Source: Lichina pygmaea (lineage: Eukaryota; Ascomycota; Lichinomycetes; Lichinales; Lichinaceae). From it: a stretch of DNA of 64,000 bases. Both the position numbers and the translations under genes were made by a program. The DNA lies in the NCBI GenBank assembly GCA_963422465.1, contig OY730170.1:4626379-4690378 (forward strand), read 5' to 3'. Shown here one piece after another: positions 43,249 through 54,966 of the stretch. Under the pieces are notes generated by a model, which saw only the letters and a list, made by a program, of their open reading frames with translations, did not search any database and was not told the origin of the DNA. How positions within the stretch are numbered: the stretch's first letter is position 1; every line of letters begins with the position of its first letter.

Positions 43249-43933
43249 ATGCCGGTTCGCTGGACTCCAAGTTTGGACCAGATGGTAGGTAAACCCCTTT
43301 TCATGCCGACGCGTCCAAGATGCCTGCCATCGACTGGCTCTGACGTTCGAATCCCAACAGCTCCTGCTGAAGGTGCTCGAGACGCATTCGGAGCTTAAGC
43401 TCGACACCAAGAAGGTCGCCGATGCCTGGCCGGCCGAGCTCGAACGCCCAACCCCCCGGGCCATCACCGAGCGCTTGGCGAGGCTGCGCAAGGATGCGGG
43501 CGCGCATCTGACCGTGGCAAAGGGCGGCAAGGGTGACGCCGACAACGCCGTACGCGCGCAGGATCAAATGCCTGCCAGCGTACCTAGCACGCCGAAGAAG
43601 TCACAGCCCAAAGATGAGGAGAGAACGCCCGGTGGGTCTGGCGGCAAGAGGAAGCGACCTGGAGAGGTTAAGAAGACCAAATCCCAAGACGACATGGAAC
43701 GGACCATCAGCGACCGCGAGGTTGCTCAGCTCCAAGCGGAGACCATCCGGTTCATGAAGATGTTCGACGCGAAGGAGAACGGTTTCGACGAGCCCCGCGG
43801 CACCGGCCGCGCTAGCCCCGAGATCAAGGACGAGGTGGATGCTCTCGAGAGCCCGACCAAGAGGCTCCGTATCATCCAGTACCACTTCGACCACGAGGAG
43901 GGCTTCGAGGACGATGATGAAGACGAGAACTAG
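43249..43933 (+). CDS. Myb/SANT-like array gene 3
   Basis: Exons 43249-43284 (12 codons) and 43361-43933, 202 residues. The domain is MPVRWTPSLDQM/LLLKVLET (slash marks the phase-0 intron), HSELKLDTKKVADAW and RPTPRAITERLARLRK. The first exon has the same length and phase as that of array gene 4, both ending just before the LL of helix 1. The tail carries a basic stretch (GGKRKRPGEVKKTKS, a likely nuclear localisation signal), an IKDE match to the SUMO consensus, and an acidic end (EGFEDDDEDEN). Divergent relation to gene 2 and convergent to gene 4. Confidence 0.78.
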
Positions 43934-44253
43934 GCATACTAGGGCATGAGAGGATCACAGTTGCTCGGTCGGAAGGGGCATGTACCGAGAACCAGGGGAC
44001 GCGATCAGTAGCATGATTCATCAGGGCTGACTGCTCATGAATGTCAAGTCGTGGGGTCAAAGAATGGTGCGGGTTTAGCTTCACGCTTTGATTCTCACTT
44101 TCTCTGACTAGGCAAAACCCATTTCCACCCTCGCACCACCTCCTAGCGACGAAGGTTCGCACCTCACCTGTTCCGTAGTCAGCCCACGTAGTCTTGTAGC
44201 GTTGTGATCAGCCTGTCTTGGAAAAGACCGGACTAGGCACCGTTGACCTCACT
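43934..44253. other. Convergent 3' region, array genes 3 and 4
   Basis: 320 bp between the stop codons of two convergent array genes. Nothing else is visible. Confidence 0.6.
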
Positions 44254-44962
44254 TTAATCCTCGTTGCCCGAAGTAGCCTCGACTTGGGCGTTTTGATCCG
44301 AGGCGGCGTCTTGGCTCGTGCCTTCCCCGCCCGCGAGCCCCGAATGCTCGTCGACCGCGTTGGTCGATTCCTCCTTTTTGGCAGCCTTTCCACGCCGCGC
44401 ACGCTTTTGCTTGGGCTTGGGCTCGGTCTGCGTCCCGATAGCGCTCGGACCCTCGGCGTTTCCGTCCGCAGCAGTATTATCGGCCGTCTCGGCGCCCTTC
44501 TTGGCCCGCTTACGCTTCGTCGGAGTCGCGGTCTTGCGACCGCCAGCAGGGTTAGCTTTCCCGTCAAAGTCGGCGTCGTCAGCGTCATCCCCATCCGCGG
44601 CGGCAGTCGCCTTGATTCTGGCGACGCGGTGCATGACGGCTTTGGCAGTGCATTCTGCGTCAAATCAGCTGTTGGTCTGGGAAGCTTCATTCGCTATATT
44701 AGATGGTTCCAGCTTACCCGGGCCCATGCACTGGGCGAGCTGTTCATAGTCAAGCTTCACGTTATGGATCTTGAGTATATGTACCAAGAGCTGGGGAAAA
44801 GAATGAGTAAGCGTCGTTTCCGTGGGGCGTGGCAGATGCAGGTGTAGAGTCCAGTATAGCCCTGGACAGTAACGAATTTTCAAGGAAACCCGCCGCAGGT
44901 GAGAGGGAGACGAGGGGAATACTCACGCGAGCAGTCGCCTCGTCCGTCCACTGCATAGGCAT
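44254..44962 (-). CDS. Myb/SANT-like array gene 4
   Basis: Exons 44927-44962, 44718-44790 and 44254-44654 (introns of 136 and 63 bp), 169 residues. The domain is MPMQWTDEATAR/LLVHILKI, HNVKLDYEQLAQCMGP/E and CTAKAVMHRVARIKA; slashes mark introns. Intron 1 (phase 0, after 12 codons) matches gene 3; intron 2 (phase 1) matches gene 2, so this gene keeps both positions. The tail is Lys/Arg-rich in two blocks (TPTKRKRAKKG and KPKQKRARRGKAAKKE) and ends acidic. It is one of the shortest members with a complete domain. Confidence 0.78.
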
Positions 44963-47900
44963 GATGCTTTGTTTGGTGGTTCGAAGTGCGAATGAGTGAG
45001 ATACAGGCCTCCCAAGTGAGGTAAGCCGATGATGATGGGTTGTAGTTGGATGGATTCGATGTGGAGTTGCAAACGAACGCGATACGATCGCGAGTGTTCT
45101 GAAGGTATGGAGACTGAAAGGAAAAAGGAGGGAACAACAGTCCGGAAGGGTTGTGAGGCGAATTTATTTGTGCGCTGTCACTGAACGAGAACGTACTAGC
45201 GCTAGGGCACGGAAGACAGAGATGGTAAACAGCGCCATAGAAGAGAAGACAGGCTCCCTGAGATGGTAATAAGCTCCCCGAAGAGCCCTCTAGCTTCGCC
45301 GCCACTGTCTCTCGTCGACCCTGCTCGCAACTTCTCGATATGCCTAGAGATGGCCGTCAGCCAGAGAGAATCTTTGACGGGGAAGTAAAAGCAGAAGCTT
45401 GCGTGTCTGAGGGAGGAGGGGCTGACTCGTAAGTATCTCGTTGAGAAATCTACCAGATTCAGTCGGATCAGGCGGAAGATAGTCAGGGATCTTAGAGAGC
45501 CTCTCAACAACGACGAACCGATGAACAGGAGAGCTGATTCACAGCAACCGCTGATCGAAGAGCAGACTGATCGCGTGCACATATTCGGGTCTCCCGTAGC
45601 CACCGTCAATGTGGCTGACGGTAGCCTCTGCTGGCAGCCGGGCAGTGCGGCCACATCATGGGTTTCCACAGAACGAAGGAGCGGAGATATCGTGCCCAGC
45701 GGATCTCGCACTGGCACGGCTCGAGGGACACGGCAGCAGCGTCAGGGCGAGATCGACCGGAGAGCTTTCCAGCAGCTCTCCAGCATTCGTCAGTCGCAGC
45801 GGAACCTGACAGCAAAGCAAAGACAGACGTCTTCGACGAGCACGTTGCCGAAAGCGATCTCACATGCCATGAAGATCCATCATCGAGACTGATGATGTCT
45901 GAAGCTGGATGGTCGAAGACACTGGGCTCCTAAGCCAAGGTCATATCTTGGAGGACGCATCATCCAAGCAAAGCAACGGCAGGCTACGCGCAGCTCTTCC
46001 ACGTTCCGTCCTTCATGTGACACTTTGGTTAGTGACAGCGAACAGATCCAGGGAGAAATAGAAAGTTTATATTGTTGTCCAATGCTCAAAGGTAGGCTGC
46101 CTCCATCCTCCACCATAGACCCATGATGAACCGGCACTTCCCCAGCGGATCCTAGGTAAAACACCTAGCACCCAAGAAAGAATCCAGCAGGTCCCGAGAA
46201 GATCAACGCACAAGACGAAAAGCCGGTCACCGTTCCCTGTCACACGGAGTGTGACTCGCCCGCAAGGGCAAGTCTTCAACCAGATACCCATTCAGGTATG
46301 TGATCCTCCGCGTCGTTTTGCTCCCAAGGACGCTTTCCAGCATGCCACATCCCATCCATCCACCTGATACATACGCAGCTCCTTCAGAAGCTGACCGAAT
46401 CCAATGACTATCTGCTGCCACTGTCTCGGAAGGCCAAAGGCCGTACGGAGTACAATGGTTGTGGAATATACCAAAGCAGGAAATCGACGTTGTCTGGCGA
46501 AAGCTAACCATGCCGTAGGCGTGCATCTTTAGCGCGAACGCTTGTTTGGTTCAAAGAGCCGGGGCGGCAGCGATGAGTACATTGTACCTTCGTACGACTG
46601 AAGCACTCCATACTTTTGCTATTACAGTAGCAGGCGTTGGTCGGAATATCTTAAAACTAGCGAGAATCTTCAAGTATGTACGGAGTATGGGTACATGTTG
46701 CTCCTGGGCCTTGGCCGCGGAATTGGCAGGGGTACGTACTCCGTACAGTAGTGCCAGAGCTTACGGTTGCGGGGGCGTGCTCCATTCCTCACTACCTAGT
46801 CACGCTAGTCCAGGCTTATAGAGCCCTAATCTACAAGCGAGCAAGCGCCCAGCTGGACGCAATAATACGTATGATTCCGTCCGATACTGATCTCTACCGT
46901 AGACCCCCGAAAGAACCGACGGCAGCTTCAGCAGTCTTACTTGGTCTTCGTATTACCTCCGAGGTGTCTTCCTCGAAGGCTACCTTCGGAAGTGGAGTCA
47001 ACCCTACTACTTCCGTATGTGATCTTGCCAAAGATTAGGTCACCACCTTTGGGAGCCCTCCAGCTCGCACGATCCTTTCCATCAGAACATATGACGAAGA
47101 GACTCTTCGTCCAGTGTCCCAGCAGGCTGTCCTCCTTTCGTTCATCCCATCTCCAAACGTGCCGTAGTGTCCAGTCGACGACAGTACAGGCTACACCTCG
47201 TATATACGGGCTACGGCGTCGTTCCATGCTGTCTGCGGGCCCGTCTCGCACGGCATATCCAGCTTTCATCTCATGATCATGTCCAGCCGATGGTGACAGC
47301 TTGGGCTGTGGCGGATGGGGCATGCATGTCGCTCTGCATATGCAAGATCCCTTGTTCTTTCCGAAAGCGAGTCTACGAGAATGCCTGCCGGTTCCATTCC
47401 CATGTCCGCCTTCGTGACTGGCTTTCTTCTCCGCTTTTCAGAGGCGCGGGAAGGGACAAAGTTCGGTGGCTTGTTCTGGAGTTCTACTGTTCTTTGGACA
47501 CAAGATACCCTAGGGCACGGCCGCTACAGGAAGCGGATTCTCTTCTTTGCTGTCTCTATTCTCAAACGTTCGAGCTACGGTACGACGATGCGTGCGGTCT
47601 GTTTGGGTGCAGCCACAGGCTGCTACGCCGTGTACATACCTGTACGAACATGCCGATGCCGGTACTTTACCACGGACCGGCATGGGATTCCTTTCGACAA
47701 TGCCACTGCGGCTTCCCGACCCTCCCGAGCCGAGTCTTTGAAGAAGGAGCTCCTCCGCACTGCGGTCATCGAGAACAGGAGATCGGGAAAAGTCGGCCAT
47801 GGGTCCACGACAAAAGTCCTTGTTTGATACTCTGCTTTCCATGACGTCGTTGGCCTTTGAGGGCATCATGCCCTTGTGTGATGGCTCGTCACAGGTCGCT

Positions 47901-48276
47901 TTGTCTTTCCAGCGCGCTTCTACTCTCACGGCCGACCTCCGTAGCAAACACGCCCAGCTTCGGGCGATGTCGCCGCCACCGAGATGGGCCCCGCCAGGAC
48001 TCACATGGTGTTGGGACTGCCAGATCAGAAAGCATTTAACTCCATGCTCACCTCACCCTGATTAACTTGGCTCAGCACCCTCAAGAACTTGACCCGGAGC
48101 TTCAAAAGGCCTGGCCGCTGTTAAGTCCCTATTCAGAGACAGACCTCGGAGAGATTCCACATTCCAGCACTTGCTTCCACCGCAACGCTCAGATCGAAGT
48201 TCTATTATCCCTGCCGTCGCAGCCTTTGGGCCGCGCTGTCCCGTCCCTGTCTCGCTGGACCTGGTCCCCTTCAGCA
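44963..48276. other. Largest gap in the array
   Basis: 3.3 kb without a supported gene. Short frames exist on both strands (for example 45521-45892 + and 47510-48004 -), but none has a domain, tidy introns or the Myb-like pattern. TACGGAGTAC-type palindromes recur near 46443, 46676 and 46735. Confidence 0.45.
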
Positions 48277-49032
48277 ATGCCTGCCGATCATTCCAAGTTC
48301 CTGTACACCATCGTCAAGCAGCTCGACCTCAAGAGTGTACGTATGCAGCGACGCCACCTCTCACGGCCTCGGCAGGGATATGACGCTCATGTGACTTGTC
48401 TCCTCCAGATTGACTGGTCCGCCGTGGCGGCCCAGCTGAACATCACCAATGGCCACGCCGCCCGCATGCGCTTCTCTCGGTTCAAGCAGGCCATGGAGGG
48501 TGTCGTTCCGGCTCCGCGCAAGCGTGCCGGAACCAGTGGGAGCCGTCCGCGACGAGCCATCAAGTCTGAGAAGGGAGGGGTAGATAAAAAAGGCTTCGGC
48601 ACCAAGGTCAAGGACGAAGATCAGTCCCCAGAGCCGAGCGAGGCGCCGCTGGTGAAACACGAGCCGACAGATCACGTGCACATGGCACCGGCCCCGCCTT
48701 TCCCGATACCAGGGACCGTCCCACCCAACGATGCCGCGGCCGCACTCGAGTCCGTTCTCGATCCCGCGCTCTCGGCCGGCCAAGATTGCGTCATGTCCGC
48801 GATGGCCCCAGCCAGCCCGATGGCGGCTCCGACATCAGCGCCGCCGACGTTCGGTCCGTCGCCGGGGGACTTTGGGCCCTTTGCGGGTACTTACCCACCA
48901 CCGGACGTTGCCTTTGCTCATCACCCCGCCCACCACGGCCACCACGGCCACCACGACCATCACGGCCCCAACCACGATCCTCATCAAGCACCCGGCTCGA
49001 TGGTCAAGGAAGAACCGCGATGGGAGGGTTGA
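48277..49032 (+). CDS. Myb/SANT-like array gene 5
   Basis: Exons 48277-48336 and 48409-49032, 227 residues. The domain is MPADHSKFLYTIVKQLDLKS/, IDWSAVAAQLNITNGHAARM and RFSRFKQAM. The phase-0 intron lies exactly before IDW, shared with genes 6-9. The intron is 72 bp with no in-frame stop, so retention would add 24 residues inside the domain. Helix 1 lacks the leading Trp of genes 1-4, defining a second subtype. The tail has basic runs, three SUMO-consensus motifs (VKDE, VKHE, VKEE) and a His/Gly-rich stretch (HHGHHGHHDHHG) before the end. An open frame upstream to 48067 has no support as coding. Confidence 0.75.
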   Translation: MPADHSKFLYTIVKQLDLKSVRMQRRHLSRPRQGYDAHVTCLLQIDWSAVAAQLNITNGHAARMRFSRFKQAMEGVVPAPRKRAGTSGSRPRRAIKSEKGGVDKKGFGTKVKDEDQSPEPSEAPLVKHEPTDHVHMAPAPPFPIPGTVPPNDAAAALESVLDPALSAGQDCVMSAMAPASPMAAPTSAPPTFGPSPGDFGPFAGTYPPPDVAFAHHPAHHGHHGHHDHHGPNHDPHQAPGSMVKEEPRWEG

Positions 49033-50344
49033 TTCTTCCCGATCCCGACGAGGGGTCCGTCGACCGGCGACACGACCGGGCATAGAATCCCGGTTCGATC
49101 GTCAAGGCAGGAGGCACGTCTTGGGGGGGGGGAATGGTCTGACCCTTTCACATTCTCCACATTCCAAGAATTCCGTTTGAGAGAATGTCTCATCGTCTTT
49201 GCACGTTCCAGAAATCGTTGTTTCCAACTTCCAGTCTGTCATCCTAATCATCACGTTCATGACGATAGACCAAACCGAGACCATTACGGTAGGGGAATTT
49301 CCTTTCATGTATTTGACAGTGAAGAAAGCAGAACTCTTTACTCCGATATCAGCTTGCGCATCCCTCGACATAAGAAAGCGGGGCCTAATTACAAGAGCTC
49401 CACGTACATCAAAGTTGAGTTCTATTGAGGCCGTGTTGGCTCGGTCCACTCTCGTACCCGAAGACGTACTGTAAGTACCGTACCGTAACCCTTGGTACGA
49501 GGGTGCAAGTGATCTGGCACTGTAAAAGGACAAAGTACGGAGTACTCGTACAGTAGACGCGGAACGTGTAGCCACCGTCCCATAAGTATATACAATACAT
49601 CTCAAAGACTGTGTGCTATACGCCGACGGGCATCAACAGACATCAACCAGAATCACACGAGATCAAGTCACATTGCGCCCCTCCCCATAGCCAGCCGGGG
49701 AAGACGGGTAACTGTCGTGTGGCTGAGAATGGAAACGGCCAAGACTTTCTGGCCCTTGTTCGTGATCATCGTGATGATCGTACGTCATAGGGTGATTATC
49801 GTAGGTCGAGCTGGACTGTGTGAATGGTAGGGTATGGGGTTCGGCCAAGTCTTGGCGATGATGGCTTGTGATTTGAGTGCTGCGGTGGAGAGGGAGAAAG
49901 GAAAGAAGGGGGGAAGATAGTTCCGCGCGCATGTGCGCTGTATCGTGATACCGTTTGCGGGATAGGTATCCAATTGTTGTGGAGAACTAGTGGTCACCGA
50001 CGGAGACTCTTGCCCATGATCGGACTAGGAAAACATTAGCACGCTTCTTTCGTGTTCTCCGGCCCTCATTTCAACTTTCTCGAGGGGTTCAAATACTGCA
50101 TCAAAGACTCTTCACTCAAGTGCAGCCTTGACTTGTCCCTCGTACGTTCATCTCTTGAAGACCACTTGTTCATCTCTTCGAGGCGACTCTGGTTTCAAAG
50201 CCACTGCCACCTTTCGTCTCCTACCACGCCACCAACCCAGCTCAAGTGAAGAGCCACAGCTTGAACATCCGGATAAGTAGAGCTCTCATATCACGCTCCG
50301 TCGTCCTCGAACCAACAAGACTGACCATTCCCTGCCTCTCAGCC
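49033..50344. other. Intergenic region, array genes 5 and 6
   Basis: 1.3 kb of non-coding DNA. A TACGGAGTAC palindrome lies near 49533. The stretch before 50344 is the presumed gene 6 promoter and leader. Confidence 0.5.
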
Positions 50345-50869
50345 ATGTCTGCCAATCCAAACGGCAGCGAGCCAACGGCCAAGGAAGCATATTTCATGAT
50401 GCAAGTTCTGAGGTATCAGGAGGGAAAGCCAAAGGTGGAACTTCACCCGAGCCTCTGCTTAAAAAAGGCCCTTGCCTCTGTTCCCCTTTGGCTATGATTT
50501 TGTCTCGCAGTGACACGTCTGATTCTCTTGTCATCTCTTGCTGACGGTCCTTGCCAGGTCGACTGGAACACAGTCGCTGAAGCCACGGGTCTGAAGAACG
50601 GCTCGACGGCGAGCGCCCGCTATAGGCAGATCAAGAAACGCCTTGGGTGGACGACGGGATCCGCAATCAGTTCTAGCTCGCCCACCAAGTCGACGAAGAC
50701 CGGCGGCTCGCCGCACTCTCGGTGCGGACATAAAAAGGTGTCGACCGAGGAAAATGAGGTAAAGCACGAGCCCGAAGATACCGACGAGAAAGTCGGGATC
50801 AAGGATGAGACGATGGCCGACGGGCAGGAGGACTTGATGTTCGATTCGACGAGCGAGACGGACGAGTAG
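50345..50869 (+). CDS. Myb/SANT-like array gene 6
   Basis: Exons 50345-50434 and 50558-50869, 133 residues, the shortest member. The domain is EAYFMMQVLRYQEGKPK/, VDWNTVAEATGLKNG and STASARYRQIKKRLGW, with the phase-0 intron before VDW (donor GTGGAA is weak, acceptor TTGCCAG is good). The tail has VKHE and IKDE motifs and ends acidic (FDSTSETDE). Confidence 0.75.
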
Positions 50870-52023
50870 AAGAGGCTTCGGCCCGCCGATGCTGATACTG
50901 GATTCGCCTTTCTGATGACCAGAGATCTCGTGGGGTCCTGAGAGCCATGTTCGGGTGCAGAAATGGAAAATGACTGGATTTCGTCGAGGTAGTCGCCCCA
51001 ACTCGGCCGTCTTCGGTGACATCGTAGCAGGTAGAGGGGCAGATTCATCGTGTGCACTCATCTGAAATGCTCCATCCTCACACCGACACTTAGGTCACAA
51101 TGTAATAGTGATCTTGGCAGCCTCTTTTGTACGGATCATGTGTAGATGCCGCAGCATTGTAGTTCCATTGTTCCAGATACCCATCACTCCATCTGGTTGC
51201 TGTCAAATGTGCGGTCGTGATAGCGCGCACCACACTTTCCGAACGAGAAGCGGTCCCCCGCTCACAAAACGACAGTGGTGGTAGTCATACCACTGAGAAA
51301 CTTGAATCCGGCACGTTCCGTCTGAGGTGATCCCCTCACGCATATCAATACCGTTGATCACTACCCGATTCTCTTCTTCTCTTTCTCTTCCTTCCACCAT
51401 CATTAAGTGGGTTTGATCGAGGTACATGTACCAACTTGGCCGTCGTCGGTGACATCGTAGCAGGTAGAGGGGTAGATTCATCGCATGCGGCCATCTGTGG
51501 TATGCCATTCTCACACTGACACTGAGGTCAGCATATGATAGTGATCTTGGTAGCTTCTTCTGTACAGATCATCCATAGATGCTGCAGCATCATAGTTGCA
51601 CCACCCCAGATAATCAGGGCTCCATTTGCGTCCTGTCGAATGTGCAGTCATGATAGCGCATATCACACTTTCCGAACCACGAGCAGCCCCCTGCTCACAA
51701 AATGACGGTGATGGTAGCTGTACCGCCGAGAACCTGAAATCCGCCACGTTCCGTCTGAGGTGACAACCTCACGTAAATAAATACCTTTCATCACTGCCTG
51801 GTTCTCTTCTTCCGTTTCTCTTCCTTCCAACACCGTCAACTCCGAGTCATCCGCAACTCTGATCCACGTATAGTCTCGGCGAATTCATTCTCCACAAACA
51901 TCTTCTCGTCTCATCCAGACCTGAGTCCGTATCAAGAGTACGCCCTTGCTCAGGCCTTCCCCGGCTGAAGACGCGAAGCATCATTCTCTCGACGCCAGTC
52001 AGCCACGACTGACTGTTCCATAG
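50870..52023. other. Intergenic region, mostly a tandem duplication
   Basis: Between array genes 6 and 7; filled largely by the 434-bp direct duplication listed separately. Short frames in it are by-products. The second repeat copy abuts the gene 7 leader. Confidence 0.6.
50993..51835 (+). repeat. 434-bp direct tandem duplication
   Basis: The block CGGTGACATCGTAGCAGGTA occurs at 51014 and 51448, a shift of 434 bp. The match continues through GATAGCGC, ACACTTTCCGAAC, CTCACAAAA and CCACGTTCCGTCTGAGGTGA-like strings (CACGTTCCGTCTGAGGTGA in both) to a CT-rich end. Copies differ by scattered substitutions and small gaps. Limits are approximate. Confidence 0.88.
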
Positions 52024-52715
52024 ATGGCCGACGCTGCCGATGATGGCTCCGCCACGTCCACTAACATCGGGGGCGTCACGCCGAATGACGCGAAATTCTT
52101 GGTCGAATGCCTCAAAAACTCCAGGGGCCCTGTCAGCGTAAGTTGCTTCCGTCATTTGGGATCGTCTTCTTTCCACTTCTTGGTGAAGCACCTTGCTTTC
52201 GTCTGTTGGCGCTGGCCAGACTCACGTGCCATCATGATGTCACGTGGCTCTCTCAGCCTCGCCCTGTCATCGGGAGAAGCTCAATTTGTTGGTAGGTGGA
52301 CGTGGAGAAGGTGGCCGGGGCATTGGGCCTCACCAACCCGAAGTCGGTCTCGAATCGCCTCGGCCAAATCAAGAAGAAATACGGGATGGAGTTCACTACC
52401 GCTGCGGCTGCTGGCGTGAAGACCGGCACCGACGTTGCTGGATCTCCAGTGGGAGCCGGTAGAGTCCGCAAGCCGGCCACCCCGAAGACGCCCAGGACGC
52501 CAAAGACAGGTCGAGTCGCCAAAAAAGAGGAGGGCACCCCGAGTCGCAAGGGGAAGGGCAAGACCGCAAAGCCCGAAGAAAAAGTCGACGAAGATAATAA
52601 CGTGGAGGATGACGAGAAGGACGGTATGATGAAGGCCCAAGATCATAAGGGGGAGACTACAGAGAGTGACGAGGACGGCCCGGCCACGGAGCCGAGCGAG
52701 GCCGTCGTCTCCTAG
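52024..52715 (+). CDS. Myb/SANT-like array gene 7
   Basis: Exons 52024-52137 and 52296-52715 (158-bp intron, GTAAGT...GGTAG), 177 residues. The domain is TPNDAKFLVECLKNSRGPVS/, VDVEKVAGALGLTNPKSVSN and RLGQIKKKYGM, with the phase-0 intron before VDV. The tail is Lys/Pro/Thr-rich with AT-hook-like TPRTPKTGRVAKKEE and SRKGKGKTAK stretches, then acidic. The promoter overlaps the right copy of the 434-bp duplication. Confidence 0.78.
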
Positions 52716-53559
52716 TTCGGGGGCTGCGAATGTCACCTGGTAGAAGGACCGTCACATGATTGAATCGAAGGATCATTCTTGCTCATCGTTGTTGTCCCAT
52801 TCTCGTGATTTGTCATGCCGTAACCCTCATTCGTCTGGCCGTCCTGGCCATGATCGTGAAAAGTGGGCGACATCACGTAAGCCCTGACCATTCACCTGCT
52901 ACAAAGCTCTCGAGTCCCCAGCATTTCATCCCTCTTGTTCTCATCCACCCACAATCCGCCAAGGGGCTTCTTTCACTCAAGCCTTCAAACATTCCCACAC
53001 TTCTCGTGCTCGTCCCTTCTTTGCTCGCCTTGCAGCTCGAGCTCAAGGTCATCTTCCCTCTTCTTGTGCGCTTTCCTTTCTCGTTGACCATCGTCCATCT
53101 CTGCACCCTGCTCCGATCGAGACGCCCCCGAGGCAACGCCAACTTCCCCTTCATCCACCTTATAAGAATCTCAGAGTTTGTCTCGGTCTTTGGCTGCCCT
53201 CCCGTATTGCACCGTCATCTCATCTTCCACTGTCATCTCGTCTTCCGCCATCACATCTTCGACGATCCTGACTTCCGTCTCGTAGCTTCGGCCACGCCTT
53301 CTCTGCTCAATATAAATCTCAGATAGGATACCCCTTTGCAAATTTTCACCTGTAAGCCACCCCCCACCCCCACCCACATCAACTCACCTCATCCACTCCT
53401 TCAACGAAGACGTCCGTATCACGTCAGTTGTCAATGCCTCTTCGATCGCTGCCTGGCACCAACCCGTACGACTCCCATCCTGGAACGCCGTCGGACCGTC
53501 GGTAAAGATTGACACACTGCTCTTGCAGGCCAACAAGAACCTTAACCGAAAACGTAACG
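52716..53559. other. Intergenic region, array genes 7 and 8
   Basis: 844 bp; pyrimidine-rich from about 52880 to 53290, as in fungal promoters. A frame at 52760-53326 is low-complexity and unsupported. Confidence 0.55.
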
Positions 53560-54311
53560 ATGTCGTCGTCCAAGAGGGAAAAGCTCTCGGGTAGCGTGAA
53601 CCTTACCCCCAAGGAAAGAAAGATTATCATCGCATGCATGAATGCTACCACCGGCGACATTGGCAAAGTGGTAAGTCGCGTCGACGACGGTCCTGTCTTG
53701 AGTTTGCCGTCCACCCTCTCGGGCATGTAGATCTCCGTCGCCTTTCGTGTCTGCACCCGCCCAATCAGATAAGGCGCGCGCATCTCAGTCCAATAGATCT
53801 GGACTAGACGTTGACGATATGCTGAATCTGGGCATAGATCAACTTCGAGCAAGTCGCCAAGGACTGCGAATATAAGAACGCGGAAAATGCCAGAACGATG
53901 TTCATGCGCTTGAAGCGCACCAAATTTGCGGAAACGATTGATGACACTGAAATCGATGCCAACGTCGCCCAGCCCGTAGCCAAAGCCGCCCCAAAGAGAG
54001 CCCGCAAGCGCAAGACGGATGGCGAAGGCCCGAAACCAGCGGCGAAGCGCGGGAAAAAGACGAAGAGCACCGACCAGGTTGTCGACGACGGCGACTCGAA
54101 CGCCGGGCAGGAGGCCACTTCGGTGGACGAGAACGCCAACTTTGAGGTCAAAGCCGATGGCACCGACAACGGCAATGGCACGTCCGAGGAGCTTACCGAT
54201 GCTCTGGAACAGGACTCCGGACATGATTCGGATGCCACCATTGACGAGTCCGCGATGCAGCTGGACAGCAACACTGAAGGCACGAACGGAGAAGGTCGTC
54301 AGACCGAGTAG
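53560..54311 (+). CDS. Myb/SANT-like array gene 8
   Basis: Exons 53560-53670 and 53838-54311 (167-bp intron, GTAAGT...GCATAG), 194 residues. The domain is LTPKERKIIIACMNATTGDI-GKV/, INFEQVAKDCEYKNAENART and MFMRLKRTKF, with the phase-0 intron before INF. The tail has a basic stretch (APKRARKRKTDGEGPKPAAK, RGKKTKS) that is a strong nuclear localisation candidate, followed by a long acidic region. Confidence 0.78.
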
Positions 54312-54966
54312 GAGCACAATCAAGGGCCTGGCCTTCGGCATTCTGGGAAGGGACCGCTGAACTTGACTGCGCTGGACAAGCGGAGAGATCACTGAATTCA
54401 AGGATTCTTCGTGCGAAGGACTCAGCTGCTTCTCTCATTCCTCTTCCATCCATCATTGCAGCGCCGGATGCTTTTAACCCATGCCCGTACCTCCGTAGAC
54501 CGTTGACTGGTTCCGCCGTATCTATACCGGTTGCTCTCTTGAGCATACTGCACCTCTAGATCCACCGCGAACGCTCCGTATAGGTCCCGCACGCACCCTG
54601 GCATCAATTAGCTTGTACGCCATGCATCTGAGCTGCAGCCCGAAACAGCCCCTTTGATGCGCACGCCAGGAGACACTTCGCGGAGAGACAATCAATCGGC
54701 CGGTTTGCTCAGGTAGGCGCGCACTGTCCTCTCCGCCGACTAAGCGTAACGCCAGCAGAGACTTTCTCTTTGTTCCGTGTCATCCGGCAACCGAACCCAC
54801 GACATTTCGTCACCCAGATTCTCTTTGCCCGCGGTCGTCGCGATTACTAGGTCAAGACACCAGTTGTCAACACCAATCGATCGGCTGTCAGGTCTCAAGC
54901 CCTGTGCAGACCAAGTCAAGAACCGTCAGACGGGCAGAGCATCAAACCATTGATCCGACCTTGAAC
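54312..54966. other. Intergenic region, array genes 8 and 9
   Basis: 655 bp with no gene visible; presumed 3' UTR of gene 8 and promoter of gene 9. Confidence 0.55.

Noticed and set aside
43340-43360. tRNA-like T-loop string GTTCGAATCCC
   Set aside because: It lies in the intron of array gene 3 and no acceptor stem, D arm or anticodon arm can be paired around it.
48067-48276. Upstream extension of array gene 5
   Set aside because: Open by chance; the sequence does not resemble other array proteins, which all begin within about 25 residues of helix 1.
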